In this document: positions 16,854 through 25,926 of the stretch, in pieces
Numbering within the stretch: position 1 is the first letter of the stretch
How the letters are laid out: each line of letters opens with the position of its first letter
DNA from: an uncultured Flammeovirgaceae bacterium
Lineage (GTDB): Bacteria; Bacteroidota; Bacteroidia; Cytophagales; Cyclobacteriaceae
Assembly (NCBI GenBank): GCA_937883755.1
Contig: CAKZYA010000061.1
Location: forward strand, 248,001 to 312,000
Length of the DNA stretch: 64,000 nt
Reading direction: 5' to 3'
The notes under the pieces: generated by a model
The model's input: the letters and a program-made list of their open reading frames with translations, nothing else
Told to the model about the DNA's origin: nothing
Databases searched by the model: none
Program-made: the position numbers and the translations under genes

Positions 16854-17969
16854 TTAATTTTTAGGTAGTTGACTGGGCAAGGTATCCTGAGAAAGATCTA
16901 CACGTTTTGGTCGGGTAGTTCGGGATGGCGGAAAAATATAAGCACCCTTTTCAATCATCTGCTCGTAAAGCTCAACGTACTCATGGGCCATGCGAGTATC
17001 TAGAAACCGCCTTTCAAATACTTCACGACAACCTTGCCGGTCTATTAAGTCTATGTTATTCAGTGCTTCTACTGCTTCGGATACCGACTCTACTGTAAAC
17101 CCTGATTCGCCTACATCAATTACTTCGGGTACCGAACCATTTCGGAAGGCAATTACCGGAGTGCCGCAAGCCATCGCTTCGATCATCACCATACCGAAGG
17201 GTTCGGGCCAGTCAATAGGAAATAGTAATGCCCGGGCATTTCCTAAGAATGTTTCCTTTTCCACTTCACCAATCTCGCCTATAAATTCAATTAGAGGATG
17301 ATTTAGTAAAGGTTTAATTTCTTGCTCATAATATTGTCGATCTACCGGATCAACTTTCGCTGCTATTTTGAGTCTGATATTCGCCTGCTTAGCAATTTCT
17401 ATCGCCCGGTCTACTCGTTTCTCCGGACTAATTCGACCCACAAAGGCTACGTAATTTCCCTCACCTGCTCCGTAGTGGTACAAATTTTTGGGCAGACCGT
17501 GGTATACCGTTCCAATCCAGTTCGCCTGAGGTAGTGGTTTTTGCTGGGCATCCGAAATAGAAACTACGGGCATGTCGGAAAAGTGATTGTATAGGTCTTG
17601 TAAATCAAGCAGATCCAATCGTCCGTGTAGCGTAGTAAGCTGAGGTTTTTGATTGATACGTGATAGTGGAAAGTGGATGTAATCGATGTGGTAGTGAATC
17701 ACATCAAAATCTACCAGTTGTTCCTGCACTTTTTGTAGCTCAACAATATGGTGGGCAAGCTGATCAACTACCGTATGGTCTAAGCGTAAAGCTGAGTGAC
17801 AGATCGGAACTAACTGAGCTTTAGTCTGGGAGTCGCCGGAGGCAAATAAAGTGACGTCGTGACCTTGGTCAACTAATGCATCGGTAAGGTAGGCTACAAT
17901 GCGCTCAGTGCCACCGTACAGTTTAGGAGGAACGCTTTCATACAGGGGGGATACTTGGGCAATCTTCAT
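16854..17969 (-). CDS. GT4 family glycosyltransferase
   Basis: The start at 17969 (MKIAQVSPLYES) fits the family and keeps the regulatory box 57 bp upstream. The 371-residue protein is a GT-B glycosyltransferase with N-terminal PPKLYGGTERIVAYL, GRISPEKRVDRAIEIA and the donor-site EPFGMVMIEAMACGTPVIA. It uses a nucleotide sugar in the cytoplasm. Operon pairing with a debranching-type enzyme suggests alpha-glucan or trehalose-like metabolism, as an inference. Confidence 0.88.
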   Translation of the reverse strand: MKIAQVSPLYESVPPKLYGGTERIVAYLTDALVDQGHDVTLFASGDSQTKAQLVPICHSALRLDHTVVDQLAHHIVELQKVQEQLVDFDVIHYHIDYIHFPLSRINQKPQLTTLHGRLDLLDLQDLYNHFSDMPVVSISDAQQKPLPQANWIGTVYHGLPKNLYHYGAGEGNYVAFVGRISPEKRVDRAIEIAKQANIRLKIAAKVDPVDRQYYEQEIKPLLNHPLIEFIGEIGEVEKETFLGNARALLFPIDWPEPFGMVMIEAMACGTPVIAFRNGSVPEVIDVGESGFTVESVSEAVEALNNIDLIDRQGCREVFERRFLDTRMAHEYVELYEQMIEKGAYIFPPSRTTRPKRVDLSQDTLPSQLPKN

Positions 17970-18026
17970 CATCAATCCAGTTAAGTTTAAAAGCCTCATA
18001 TTACGCAACTCTAAGACGAATTACGA

Positions 18027-18038
18027 TGACTAAGATCA
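18027..18038. promoter_or_regulatory. Box TGACTAAGATCA between divergent operons
   Basis: An exact box sits 57 bp from the glycosyltransferase start and 61 bp from the lipoprotein start. No good partner is seen at 22 bp; the best, at 18049, matches 5 of 8 positions. A single box may serve both directions. Confidence 0.6.
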
Positions 18039-18099
18039 TCAGAGATCAGGATAGTAATTCTTAAGTTGAGTCAGTTTATCAATCTAAAGGAGGATAGTC

Positions 18100-18705
18100 A
18101 TGAAATGGATGCTTCTGTGTGGTATGGCTCTACTTATTGGGGGTGCCTGCAGCCCTATTCGGGTACTTTCGGACTACGATAGAAGAGCTGATTTTAGTCA
18201 TTATAAGACCTTTGCCCTATCAGAACCCAGGGACGTAGATCCGACGGATCCCTTGCTTAATCAGCTCAACCAGAATCGCTTACGAAGGGAGATTACTGAA
18301 CAAATGGAGTTGAGAGGTTACAACCAATCTGATGATGATCCTGATCTTGCCGTAAATATCTACGTGAAAATTACTCCCTATCACGAGGTATATGTTGCGC
18401 GGGACTACTACCTACCGTATCGGGGGTATTATCGTTACTATGGTCATTGGGGTTACTACCGTTATTGGGGACCAGGTTGGACATACATGCGTGACGTAGT
18501 ACGAGAGTATGAGGAAGGTACGCTGATTATTGATCTGGTAGATACCGAAGAAGACCAGTTAGTATGGCACGGGGTGGCCGTGGGAATACTGGAAGAATTG
18601 CCTAGCGACCCGGATGTACTGATTCATCAGGCCGTCAAGACTATTTTTGATCAGTATCCCTACGTGGCGGGTAATGGAGACTCTATGATTTCAACCACCA
18701 AATAA
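18100..18705 (+). CDS. DUF4136 lipoprotein
   Basis: The 201-residue product has a lipoprotein leader ending in GGAC (Cys17). It has the DUF4136 pattern: DYDRRADFSHYKTFAL, RLRREITEQMELRGY, a Tyr/Gly-rich RGYYRYYGHW patch, then LIIDLVD and LVWHGVA. It is outer- or inner-membrane-anchored; the function is unknown. It has an unusually strong ribosome binding site for this phylum (AAAGGAGG at 18086-18093, 6 bp before ATG). It is the first gene of a run extending to about 20.7 kb. Confidence 0.88.
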   Translation: MKWMLLCGMALLIGGACSPIRVLSDYDRRADFSHYKTFALSEPRDVDPTDPLLNQLNQNRLRREITEQMELRGYNQSDDDPDLAVNIYVKITPYHEVYVARDYYLPYRGYYRYYGHWGYYRYWGPGWTYMRDVVREYEEGTLIIDLVDTEEDQLVWHGVAVGILEELPSDPDVLIHQAVKTIFDQYPYVAGNGDSMISTTK

Positions 18706-18714
18706 CTGGATAAC

Positions 18715-19062
18715 ATGCAAAATATCACTATTTATCATCGTGAACCACCTACCGAAGCTATCAAGGGCTTTCAATCAGCCCTTTTTGGGCGGCAATTATC
18801 TCGTGCTTTGTATGAACTGCATACCTTAGGGTTTGATGATGAAGAGCTTCATCAGGCATTAAAGCGGGCAATGAACGCTTGTCTGGCACTGGATTTACCC
18901 ATTGAGCAGCACTTTCGGTGCACCTATGTTTGTCATCGGCAAGCAGTAGTTCCTAGCTGGAAATTGTCGGAGACCGCCTTTCGGCTGGTATTGCTCAATG
19001 CTAACCCTATTCATCCCGAAGTAGCCCAATTTCAAATTAAACTGATTGAAAAACTACGGTAG
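18715..19062 (+). CDS. Conserved-looking hypothetical protein, 115 aa
   Basis: The protein is soluble and mostly helical, with a Cys-containing centre (HFRCTYVCHRQ) and a helical end (EVAQFQIKLIEKL). I do not recognise the family. The start lies 9 bp after the DUF4136 stop. The next gene's ATG comes 1 bp after its stop, so it is firmly inside the operon. Confidence 0.7.
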   Translation: MQNITIYHREPPTEAIKGFQSALFGRQLSRALYELHTLGFDDEELHQALKRAMNACLALDLPIEQHFRCTYVCHRQAVVPSWKLSETAFRLVLLNANPIHPEVAQFQIKLIEKLR

Positions 19063-19063
19063 A

Positions 19064-19378
19064 ATGGCAAAACAGTCGCTGATAATGAGAAAAATATACG
19101 TAGGTAGTCTAATTGTGTCCATTTTAGTAGGCTTTTACCTCTTTGATCTCCGTATACATGTCATTCCCCAATCAGTACTGATGTGGGTAGCTTTTATTCC
19201 GTTTTTACTTTTCGTGTTTGGAATGGTAGGGCTGGTCATTTCCTATCAGATGAAAGGTAGGCATGGTTTCTTCTGGTGGATCATTTTCCCACTATTAATG
19301 GGAGCATTGTTCTACGGTCTTTTCTTTGTCCATATGTTTGTATTAGAGCCCCACTTATGCCCTTGCTTACAGCCTTAG
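19064..19378 (+). CDS. Small membrane protein with three spans, unknown
   Basis: I chose the ATG at 19064, one base after the previous stop; the longer frame begins with TTG inside the previous gene. The 104-residue product has three hydrophobic segments (starting YVGSLIVSILVGFY, LMWVAFIPFLLFVFG and FFWWIIFPLLMGALFY) and ends CPCLQP. No family is recognised. Confidence 0.7.
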   Translation: MAKQSLIMRKIYVGSLIVSILVGFYLFDLRIHVIPQSVLMWVAFIPFLLFVFGMVGLVISYQMKGRHGFFWWIIFPLLMGALFYGLFFVHMFVLEPHLCPCLQP

Positions 19379-19384
19379 TGGATT

Positions 19385-19462
19385 ATGAGCCTTACCTACC
19401 CAAACTACTCCATCTTCCTTCTTGTCAGTGGTGTGATTGTGCGTAGTGCTATTCAAATTTAA
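19385..19462 (+). CDS. Candidate 25-aa membrane peptide inside the operon
   Basis: An ATG 6 bp after the stop of the preceding gene opens a 25-codon frame that ends 6 bp before the nitroreductase start. The product starts MSLTYPNYS and continues with one hydrophobic segment (IFLLVSGVIV) and a single Arg. It fits the gap exactly, as an operon gene would. There is no recognisable family. Confidence 0.4.
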   Translation: MSLTYPNYSIFLLVSGVIVRSAIQI

Positions 19463-19468
19463 ATTGAA

Positions 19469-20473
19469 GTGTCTGTGGAGATAAACTCGGAAATTAGAAG
19501 ACTCATTGAATTAGGAACGAAGGCTCCATCGGGGCATAACAGCCAGCCCTGGAAGTTTAAGGTTATTGATGATCGTATTGAGATACATCCGAACTTTTCT
19601 TGCTCCTTACCCGTGGTAGATCCTTCCCACCGAGAGTTATATATTAGCTTGGGTTGTGCTGGGGAAAATATTTGCGCTGCTGCCCCCGCTTTTGGCTACA
19701 TCGCTAACTGGTCATCTAACCTAACCCCGAGTGGAAAATATTCCATCCAAATCGATTTAAAAAAGGCTGAATTAGAACCAGATAACTCCATGCCTAAATT
19801 GATACTGGAGCGGCAATCCAATAGAAGTATTTTTAAGGGTAAGTTTATTGAAGAGGAGAAAATTGATATGTTAAAAAGGGTAAGTTTGGAAGAGAACATT
19901 AACGCCTACTTCTTCAAAAAAGATTCAATTCAATCCAACGTCATTAAAAACTTCATCATGCAGGGTAATGAAATTCAGATGAACGATACAAATTTTAAAA
20001 ACGAACTGTTATCCTGGATTAGATTCAATCAAGGGCACGTGAATAAAACCAGAAACGGCCTCACTTATCGAGTAATGGGCGCACCTCCGATGCCTAAGTT
20101 TTTGGGGAAGATGATTGTAAAATCATTTCTGAAACCAGAAAAGCAGAATAAATCTGATCAACAAAAAATAGACTCTTCTTCGCACTTCGTACTACTAACC
20201 TCTAACAATAACACTCCCGCCGAATGGATTGCCTTAGGATTTTCACTCGAGAGATTATTATTGAAGCTTACGGAACTGGGTATTGCCAATGCTTATTTAA
20301 ACCCTCCCTGTGAAGTGGATTTACTCTCAGACGAGTTCAAGAATAGCCTTCAAATGAACGGATATCCAACCATTATTATGAGGATAGGATATGCTGATAA
20401 AACTCCGTATTCTCCCCGAAGAGAAGTGGAAGAAGTGTTACTGAATAACGAGAGTAGTATCGGAAAGCAATAA
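19469..20473 (+). CDS. Acg-like nitroreductase-family protein
   Basis: The 334-residue protein, starting at GTG, has the nitroreductase-fold pattern KAPSGHNSQPWKF near the N-terminus and HRELYISLGCAGENI. It has a C-terminal half with EWIALGFSLERLLLKLTELGIANAYL. This is the large two-half Acg-like branch, related to Mycobacterium tuberculosis Rv2032, a DosR-regulon protein, rather than a classical nitroreductase. It may sequester FMN; enzymatic activity is uncertain. It belongs to the run headed by the box at 18027. Its codon use looks somewhat AT-richer than upstream genes. Confidence 0.8.
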   Translation: MSVEINSEIRRLIELGTKAPSGHNSQPWKFKVIDDRIEIHPNFSCSLPVVDPSHRELYISLGCAGENICAAAPAFGYIANWSSNLTPSGKYSIQIDLKKAELEPDNSMPKLILERQSNRSIFKGKFIEEEKIDMLKRVSLEENINAYFFKKDSIQSNVIKNFIMQGNEIQMNDTNFKNELLSWIRFNQGHVNKTRNGLTYRVMGAPPMPKFLGKMIVKSFLKPEKQNKSDQQKIDSSSHFVLLTSNNNTPAEWIALGFSLERLLLKLTELGIANAYLNPPCEVDLLSDEFKNSLQMNGYPTIIMRIGYADKTPYSPRREVEEVLLNNESSIGKQ

Positions 20474-20504
20474 CCCAAGTTAAATCCGCTTTATTCCTTC
20501 AACT

Positions 20505-20693
20505 ATGAAACGTAAGCGTACCATAGGATACTTTCTGTTTATTCCGGGCGCAGTAGCTCTGGGTTTTTTGGTTTACTCGGTGGTGAACCGGGAGCGATTA
20601 GCGATTTCTATGACGCATCCTAGAATTCTGGTTGAGTTCGGGCTGTTTGCGGGCTTTACCGTGGCGGGAGTTTTTTGGCTGATTAACAAGTGA
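20505..20693 (+). CDS. Small two-span membrane protein, 62 aa
   Basis: A basic MKRKR start is followed by a hydrophobic segment (TIGYFLFIPGAVALGFLVY), a short polar loop and a second segment ending FWLINK. The family is not recognised. The start is 31 bp after the nitroreductase stop, consistent with an operon tail. Confidence 0.65.
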   Translation: MKRKRTIGYFLFIPGAVALGFLVYSVVNRERLAISMTHPRILVEFGLFAGFTVAGVFWLINK

Positions 20694-20737
20694 ACAACTA
20701 AAATCTAGTAGACAGTAAAAAGATAAAGTCTAACACA

Positions 20738-21811
20738 ATGATGCTTAAAGGTAAAAAATATTTGATTTTAATAATTCTTGGGGCGATTGCTATCTTTTTC
20801 TTATTAATATGGAGAGTTGCTTTGGTTGGGATGTATCTGCCTCAAGGAGCAGAACAGGTTATCGATGAAGTTTGGGAAGAAGACCTTCCCGAATTTGTAA
20901 CTGGTGAGACTGGCTACGCTGATTCAGATGAGGTAAGAATTTGGTACGAAATAGTAGGAAAACCAAAAAGCACCAAAGGGACGATTTTGCTTATTAGAGG
21001 GTTAACCAGAACGGCCTTACACTGGCATCCTTCTTTCTATGAGCCGATGATTGAAGCCGGTTATCAAGTAATTCGGTTTGACAACCGAGATGTGGGAATG
21101 TCTGATTGGATTGAAGATTGGAGCGAAGAAAACGCTTACACTGTCCATGACATGGCTAAAGATGCTATTGCCGTGCTAAATGCAATTGGTGTTGACCGAG
21201 TGCATTTAGTGGGGATTTCACTCGGCGGAGCCATTGCCCAGGAAGTAGTGATACATTACCCTGAAAGGGTTTTAACGCTAACCACTATTGCATCCAGCGG
21301 TGAGAGTCGGCATGACTTGCCAGATATTCCTGACATAGCGAAAAACTACACGAGGAAATTAGGAAAAATCATTCTTCGCTATGCTTTTTTAGGAGGCGAG
21401 AAAAATGAAGTAAGACTTGCGCTTGCCAGTGACTATGCAACTAAAGGAGAGGCAGAGTATACGTATGATACCAAGAATACCGTCCAACGGATTCTTTATG
21501 AACTCCGAGAGCGCAAAGGTTCTAACTCAAAAGCTTTAAACCAGCAGCTTTACGCCGGAGATAACTCGGAACCTCGTTTTGAGCATCTGGCAAAATTAGA
21601 AATTCCGGTCCTCATCGTTCATGGCACCAAGGATTTTTTACTAGATATTGAACACTCGAAGAAACTGACCAGAGTTATTCCGAATGCCCAGGCACTCTGG
21701 GTTGAAGGCATGGGACACGATATTCCACCAGAATACGTCGGCCAGATAATGGAGCGATTTTTACCAATGTTAGATAAAAATGCCCATGATAAATTGAGTA
21801 GTCCACGATAA
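20738..21811 (+). CDS. Membrane-anchored alpha/beta hydrolase
   Basis: The 357-residue protein has an N-terminal membrane span (residues about 8-28). The periplasmic alpha/beta hydrolase domain has LLIRGLTRTALHWHP, DNRDVGMSD, nucleophile elbow GISLGG, a TKDF acid segment and catalytic-type GMGHDIPP. Similar proteins are esterases or epoxide-hydrolase-like enzymes; the substrate is unknown. It ends before a strong terminator. Confidence 0.85.
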   Translation: MMLKGKKYLILIILGAIAIFFLLIWRVALVGMYLPQGAEQVIDEVWEEDLPEFVTGETGYADSDEVRIWYEIVGKPKSTKGTILLIRGLTRTALHWHPSFYEPMIEAGYQVIRFDNRDVGMSDWIEDWSEENAYTVHDMAKDAIAVLNAIGVDRVHLVGISLGGAIAQEVVIHYPERVLTLTTIASSGESRHDLPDIPDIAKNYTRKLGKIILRYAFLGGEKNEVRLALASDYATKGEAEYTYDTKNTVQRILYELRERKGSNSKALNQQLYAGDNSEPRFEHLAKLEIPVLIVHGTKDFLLDIEHSKKLTRVIPNAQALWVEGMGHDIPPEYVGQIMERFLPMLDKNAHDKLSSPR

Positions 21812-21883
21812 GTTTGAAATATTGAATAGTGACAAACTTCTAGCAGTGAGAAAACAGGTGGAAGAACTAGCTTTTTTAAACAG

Positions 21884-21909
21884 AAAAGCGGTCACAAAAA
21901 CCGCTTTTT
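21884..21909. terminator. Strong bidirectional terminator
   Basis: AAAAGCGGT pairs with ACCGCTTTT around a short loop, with a T-run on one side and an A-run on the other. It lies between convergent genes. Confidence 0.85.
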
Positions 21910-21931
21910 CTTGACTATCACCTTTTTGTAG

Positions 21932-22441
21932 TTAGATAAACTCACCAGTTTCGTCTACTTTTACCCGCATACGCTTATCGCCATTTTCCAATACGAGTTT
22001 GTATTGCTTTTTAGCTTCTCCGCTTCTTTGATGGAATGTTACCCGGTAGATGTCTTTCGAGATACTCCAGTTGGGAAACCGCTCGGCGATAGATTGCTTG
22101 ATGGCCTGTGGCACATTCACGTTCTTAAAGCGTTCGGCGGTACGTAGCAAGGTGCCATCTCCGTCGTAAGAAGCAAGAATTTTGCCTTCAGGAATGTAAA
22201 AGGACACGAAATAAGTACTGTACTCATCCTCGTAAAAGTCGGCGCTTTTCACGTCGTAGTCAGCGACAGCGTTTTCTAATTCCCGGACGGGAATAGAGGC
22301 TTCTTCACCCAGCGAATTGAGGTACTTGTAATTGGTCGCAACAATTTCGATTTCCGGTAATTCTACTACCTGAGCGAGAGAGGGAAGAGTGGCTCCAAGA
22401 ATGAGTATACTAGCACTTAATAACAATAATGATCGTTTCAT
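21932..22441 (-). CDS. Exported PepSY-like protein
   Basis: The 169-residue protein has a signal peptide ending near LPSLAQ. It has a PepSY-like / BLIP-type repeat pattern: VPQAIKQSIAERFPNWSI, then IYRVTFHQ and QYKLVLENGDKRMRVKVDETGEF. Such Bacteroidota proteins are periplasmic or secreted, with unknown ligands. The nearest box of the upstream pair is 76 bp away, so it is likely a member of the regulon. Confidence 0.75.
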   Translation of the reverse strand: MKRSLLLLSASILILGATLPSLAQVVELPEIEIVATNYKYLNSLGEEASIPVRELENAVADYDVKSADFYEDEYSTYFVSFYIPEGKILASYDGDGTLLRTAERFKNVNVPQAIKQSIAERFPNWSISKDIYRVTFHQRSGEAKKQYKLVLENGDKRMRVKVDETGEFI

Positions 22442-22517
22442 GACTTTTCGTGTTTAGGGTTGGAAAATTGGTTCTGACATCAAGAGACAATTTCCGAAAC
22501 TTAGCTAGGTAAAGAAA

Positions 22518-22551
22518 CGATTTAGGTCATCGGATACGATGATCGAGATCA
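22518..22551. promoter_or_regulatory. Phased box pair CGATTTAGGTCA / TGATCGAGATCA
   Basis: Boxes at 22518-22529 (one mismatch) and 22540-22551 (exact, within the longer near-palindrome CGATGATCGAGATCATCG) are 22 bp apart. They are 76 bp upstream of the PepSY-like gene; the divergent DUF1080 gene is 173 bp away. Confidence 0.7.
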
Positions 22552-22724
22552 TCGCGTATTTCTGGTAAAAAATTGCTGTTAGACTGCTCTGGGTTACTTT
22601 TACTATTGTATTAAGAGCTGAGCTTGCGTGACACGAGTAAAACTTTTGGTAATGGAAGTCAGTAAGGTTGGGCATTTAACGAATATTCGCTATAATGTCT
22701 GTCAGATCAATAAGATAGACTACC

Positions 22725-23483
22725 TTGAAACTTCATTACGTACTTATGGTAATCTTCACCGTACCGGTTGCGGTAAGTGCCCAACAGAACCAAAACGAAT
22801 CACCGCCTTATTCGGAAGAAGGATGGATTAGGCTGCTGAATGGGCGTGATCTTTCGGGTTGGCATGCTCAGGATTCAACGGCGGAGAACCAGTGGGTCAT
22901 AACCAGCGCGGTTCACTTCGATTCGATCAACTCTCCTAACTTGCTCATTCCCGAACCCACTCCCGGAGATCATATTGTGAATGGCCCTGACGGCAAAACG
23001 GTGAATTTGGTTTCGGATGATGATTTCGGTGATATAGAATTGTATGTGGAGTTTATGATGAGCAAAGAGCCTAATGCATCGGGTATCTATTTGCATGGTT
23101 TGTACGAACTACAGATTTTTGGTAGTTGGGATACTGATGAGCTGAAGACATCGGATTGTGGCGCTATCTACCATCGTTGGATTGATGAAAAACCAGTGGG
23201 TGGGTCGCCTCCCCTGACCAATGCTTGCCGCCCAGCTGGGCAATGGCAAAGCTTTCACGTATGGTTTCGAGCGCCAAAGTTCAATGCCAGTGGTGATAAG
23301 ATTGCTAACGCGAAGTTCGAGAAGGTGCTGCTCAACGGAGTAGTAGTACAAGAGAATGTTGAAGTGGAAGGGGGCACCCGCTCGCATATGTCTATTCCGG
23401 AGGCACCGCTTAACCCCTTGTTGCTTCAGGGAAACCATAAGTCTATTGCCTTCCGGAATATTTACTACCGCCCTTTAGATTGA
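22725..23483 (+). CDS. Secreted DUF1080 (3-keto-disaccharide hydrolase-like) protein
   Basis: The 252-residue product has a signal peptide ending VSAQ and a DUF1080 concanavalin-like fold (WIRLLNGRDLSGW, SGIYLHGLYELQIFGSW, CGAIYHRW, PAGQWQSFHVWFRAP, SIAFRNIYYRPL). DUF1080 members include 3-keto-glycoside hydrolases and polysaccharide-binding proteins. The start codon appears to be TTG at 22725, giving a normal signal peptide; an internal ATG at 22746 is the alternative. Confidence 0.85.
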   Translation: MKLHYVLMVIFTVPVAVSAQQNQNESPPYSEEGWIRLLNGRDLSGWHAQDSTAENQWVITSAVHFDSINSPNLLIPEPTPGDHIVNGPDGKTVNLVSDDDFGDIELYVEFMMSKEPNASGIYLHGLYELQIFGSWDTDELKTSDCGAIYHRWIDEKPVGGSPPLTNACRPAGQWQSFHVWFRAPKFNASGDKIANAKFEKVLLNGVVVQENVEVEGGTRSHMSIPEAPLNPLLLQGNHKSIAFRNIYYRPLD

Positions 23484-23542
23484 TTGGGATCAACAAGAAG
23501 AAATTCCTGGCCAGTTAAAGAAAGATGCATAAAATGCGTAGG

Positions 23543-24649
23543 TCACTTGCTGGTAAGTACTTTGCTGATAAGCACGTCTTGGTAAAGAGAAGTCTCCTCA
23601 ATATTGATCATATGCGCTGATTTCTCGAACCAGATCAGTTCCTTATACGGAGCTTGGAGCCGGTTTACGTATTGCTCAACTAGTTCGGAGGGCACACAAT
23701 AATCATATCGGCCTTCCAAAAAATAAACGGGTACCTCTAGTGCTGTAATCGTTTCTTCAATGCTCACCTTTTGAAAATCAGCCCAAATGCAGGACAGAGA
23801 GAAGTCTCTAGCCTCAAACTCATTGATATGATCCCAGATTGAATACTCCGGAGAAACAAGGGCATCCGTAACCGTTTTAAAGAGAGAGCGATTGTGAATC
23901 AGCCCTTGGTAAGATGTCAGCCAGTTACGTTCAGCCAATAACTCTTTATGATCATCGTAGGGAGGTGGGCCAATCCTTTCTAAATCGCGAATTGCCTTTC
24001 GATCATTAGCTGCTCGGGCTTTTTCGAGAACATAGTCGTAAGAGATAGTTTCGCCCACTGGCATGTTGACGACCTGCCCCATGCCGATGTATGCATGCAA
24101 CAGTTCAGGATGACGAGAGGCCGTTATAATGCCCAGATAACTTCCCCAGGAATGGCCGAGTAAAAACACCTTTTCTTTACCAAAACGCTCGCAGAGGTGG
24201 TGAATTAATGCATGGGTATCGGAAAGGTAATGTTCAATGGTTAAGTCTGCCCGATTCGTATTTTTAGTATAAGATTTTCCCGCCCCTCGTTGGTCCCAAT
24301 GTACCACGATGAACTTCTCTTCCAGTTTCCGGTCGGACACGTAAGCGAATGGCATTAACGGAGAGCCGGGGCCTCCATGCAAAAAGAGCAAAATCGGGTT
24401 AGCGGTATCTTGGCTGCGAATAAGAATTGTCTGCTTTATTCCACCTAGATTAACTTTTTCCAACGAAGCTATACTGTTAGCCCCTTTAATTTTAGGAGTA
24501 TAAGACCGTGACAAGAAAAGCAGAGAAACGATTACCAGTAGCAGAGTCGATCCTGTAAGGATACCAAATATCAAAAAGAATTGCTTGATTATCCTTATGA
24601 GAACGGAACTCTTGCCGGAAAAAAAAGTAGGCTTTTTCTTAATCTTCAT
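23543..24649 (-). CDS. Membrane-anchored prolyl-iminopeptidase-like alpha/beta hydrolase (S33)
   Basis: The 368-residue protein has an N-terminal span, then the S33-family motifs FLHGGPGSP, HWDQRGAGKSY, nucleophile GHSWGS and a C-terminal KSAHMINIEE histidine. Prolyl iminopeptidase-like enzymes remove N-terminal proline or act as general hydrolases. An extracytoplasmic location is inferred from the anchor. It is followed by a convergent gap of 59 bp. Confidence 0.85.
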   Translation of the reverse strand: MKIKKKPTFFSGKSSVLIRIIKQFFLIFGILTGSTLLLVIVSLLFLSRSYTPKIKGANSIASLEKVNLGGIKQTILIRSQDTANPILLFLHGGPGSPLMPFAYVSDRKLEEKFIVVHWDQRGAGKSYTKNTNRADLTIEHYLSDTHALIHHLCERFGKEKVFLLGHSWGSYLGIITASRHPELLHAYIGMGQVVNMPVGETISYDYVLEKARAANDRKAIRDLERIGPPPYDDHKELLAERNWLTSYQGLIHNRSLFKTVTDALVSPEYSIWDHINEFEARDFSLSCIWADFQKVSIEETITALEVPVYFLEGRYDYCVPSELVEQYVNRLQAPYKELIWFEKSAHMINIEETSLYQDVLISKVLTSK

Positions 24650-24732
24650 AGTATGCTGTCTATTTTCTCATTCCGCTTCTAACTGGGTTAAGCCGTACTT
24701 TTTGGGTTAGTATACAATGGGTGTAAATTCAA

Positions 24733-25680
24733 TTATTTTTTTTGGTCGTGATTTTCTATTTTAAAATATTCTAATACGCGCATGGCTCTTAGCGTGTTCC
24801 ATCGGCTTGGTTTACCTGCTTTTTCCATTTCGAAGTGCTCTTTCCCAGGATGTTTTGCTTGCAGATTCCAAGTGCAATTTTTATTACGCTTCTTTTGTAA
24901 AACCTGGATGGCCGGATTCATTCTTTCATCCCATTTGCTTCCGGCATATTGAAAATAATCCAATGCTCGCAGGATATCGTACTTCCATCTATTTGGATAT
25001 GGCATCTTTAAAAATTCTTTCCGAATAACTTCTCCGGTATGATCAGAAAGAAACAACTTATGCAAAAGAATAAACTCTTCTGAACTTTTCCTGGCACGCT
25101 GAATATCTCGTGCTCGATATACGTACCCAGCCTTCTGAAACTCTAGGAGTCCTTCAAGAACCGATAGCGTGGTGTGCAACGAGCTGTGTACTGCACCACT
25201 TCTCGTGGTTCTGCAATTGAAACCACCGTCGGGCATTATCTCACGCAGAATACTGTCTATCATCGAGCGTAATTTATCCCCATCAGTATTGAAATAGGAA
25301 GCATAATTTAAAAACATCCCGTTTACACAGACATCACTATGCTCGGAGGTTGAAGGTCCCAATCGAATACCACCATCCGCTGCTTTACAGGTATTTATGG
25401 TCAGCTCAATAGTTTCTTTTACAACCTCATTATTTGGACTGAGACATAAATTGCGTAGATCAAGTAAAGTGTAATGAGTGGAAGTCCATTTAGGCTGATA
25501 AAATGCCAGCCCCCAATGTCCATTGGACTTTCGCTCGGACAAGAAACGTTTTCCCCAACCTTCGTGGGCTATTCGGTCTTGTAGATCCTTTCTATCGTTG
25601 CCCAGCAAATCACGATGCACCTGGTATTGTATCGAAACATCCCCTTCCAGTAACCACTCTATAACTTGATGCTCGTCCAT
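24733..25680 (-). CDS. Terpenoid-cyclase-fold (alpha/alpha toroid) protein
   Basis: The 315-residue, helix-rich protein has HWGLAFYQPKWTSTHYTLLDL, a DGGFNCR motif and repeated long helices, resembling the prenyltransferase/squalene-oxidase alpha/alpha toroid. Catalytic residues of true cyclases (DxDD) are not seen, so a cyclase role is not supported. It starts 11 bp after the acyl carrier protein gene and is probably the distal gene of that operon. Confidence 0.65.
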   Translation of the reverse strand: MDEHQVIEWLLEGDVSIQYQVHRDLLGNDRKDLQDRIAHEGWGKRFLSERKSNGHWGLAFYQPKWTSTHYTLLDLRNLCLSPNNEVVKETIELTINTCKAADGGIRLGPSTSEHSDVCVNGMFLNYASYFNTDGDKLRSMIDSILREIMPDGGFNCRTTRSGAVHSSLHTTLSVLEGLLEFQKAGYVYRARDIQRARKSSEEFILLHKLFLSDHTGEVIRKEFLKMPYPNRWKYDILRALDYFQYAGSKWDERMNPAIQVLQKKRNKNCTWNLQAKHPGKEHFEMEKAGKPSRWNTLRAMRVLEYFKIENHDQKK

Positions 25681-25691
25681 TTAAACTACAG

Positions 25692-25922
25692 TTACTTGCT
25701 GGATAAATAGTGGGTAATACTGTCTAACGTGGTCAACTGGTCGTAGTCCGCCTCAGGGATATCTATTCCAAACTCTTCGTCAATAGACACAATGAAATTC
25801 AGCCAGTCCACCGAGTCAATGTCTAGTTCTTCCCGCAGATTATCTTCGGAGTTGACCGCCTGCATATCGACTTCGGGTGCGATGAGGCGTAACAGTTGCC
25901 GCAGTTTTGCTTGGGTGTCCAT
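25692..25922 (-). CDS. Acyl carrier protein-like
   Basis: The 76-residue protein has a four-helix carrier layout with the phosphopantetheine site DSVDW (Ser37). This is close to the ACP DSL motif, with Val in place of Leu. It would carry acyl groups as thioesters in the cytoplasm. It follows the E2 gene by 4 bp and is not next to any fatty-acid synthase gene, so it is a stand-alone, dehydrogenase-linked carrier. Confidence 0.9.
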   Translation of the reverse strand: MDTQAKLRQLLRLIAPEVDMQAVNSEDNLREELDIDSVDWLNFIVSIDEEFGIDIPEADYDQLTTLDSITHYLSSK

Positions 25923-25926
25923 AGGC

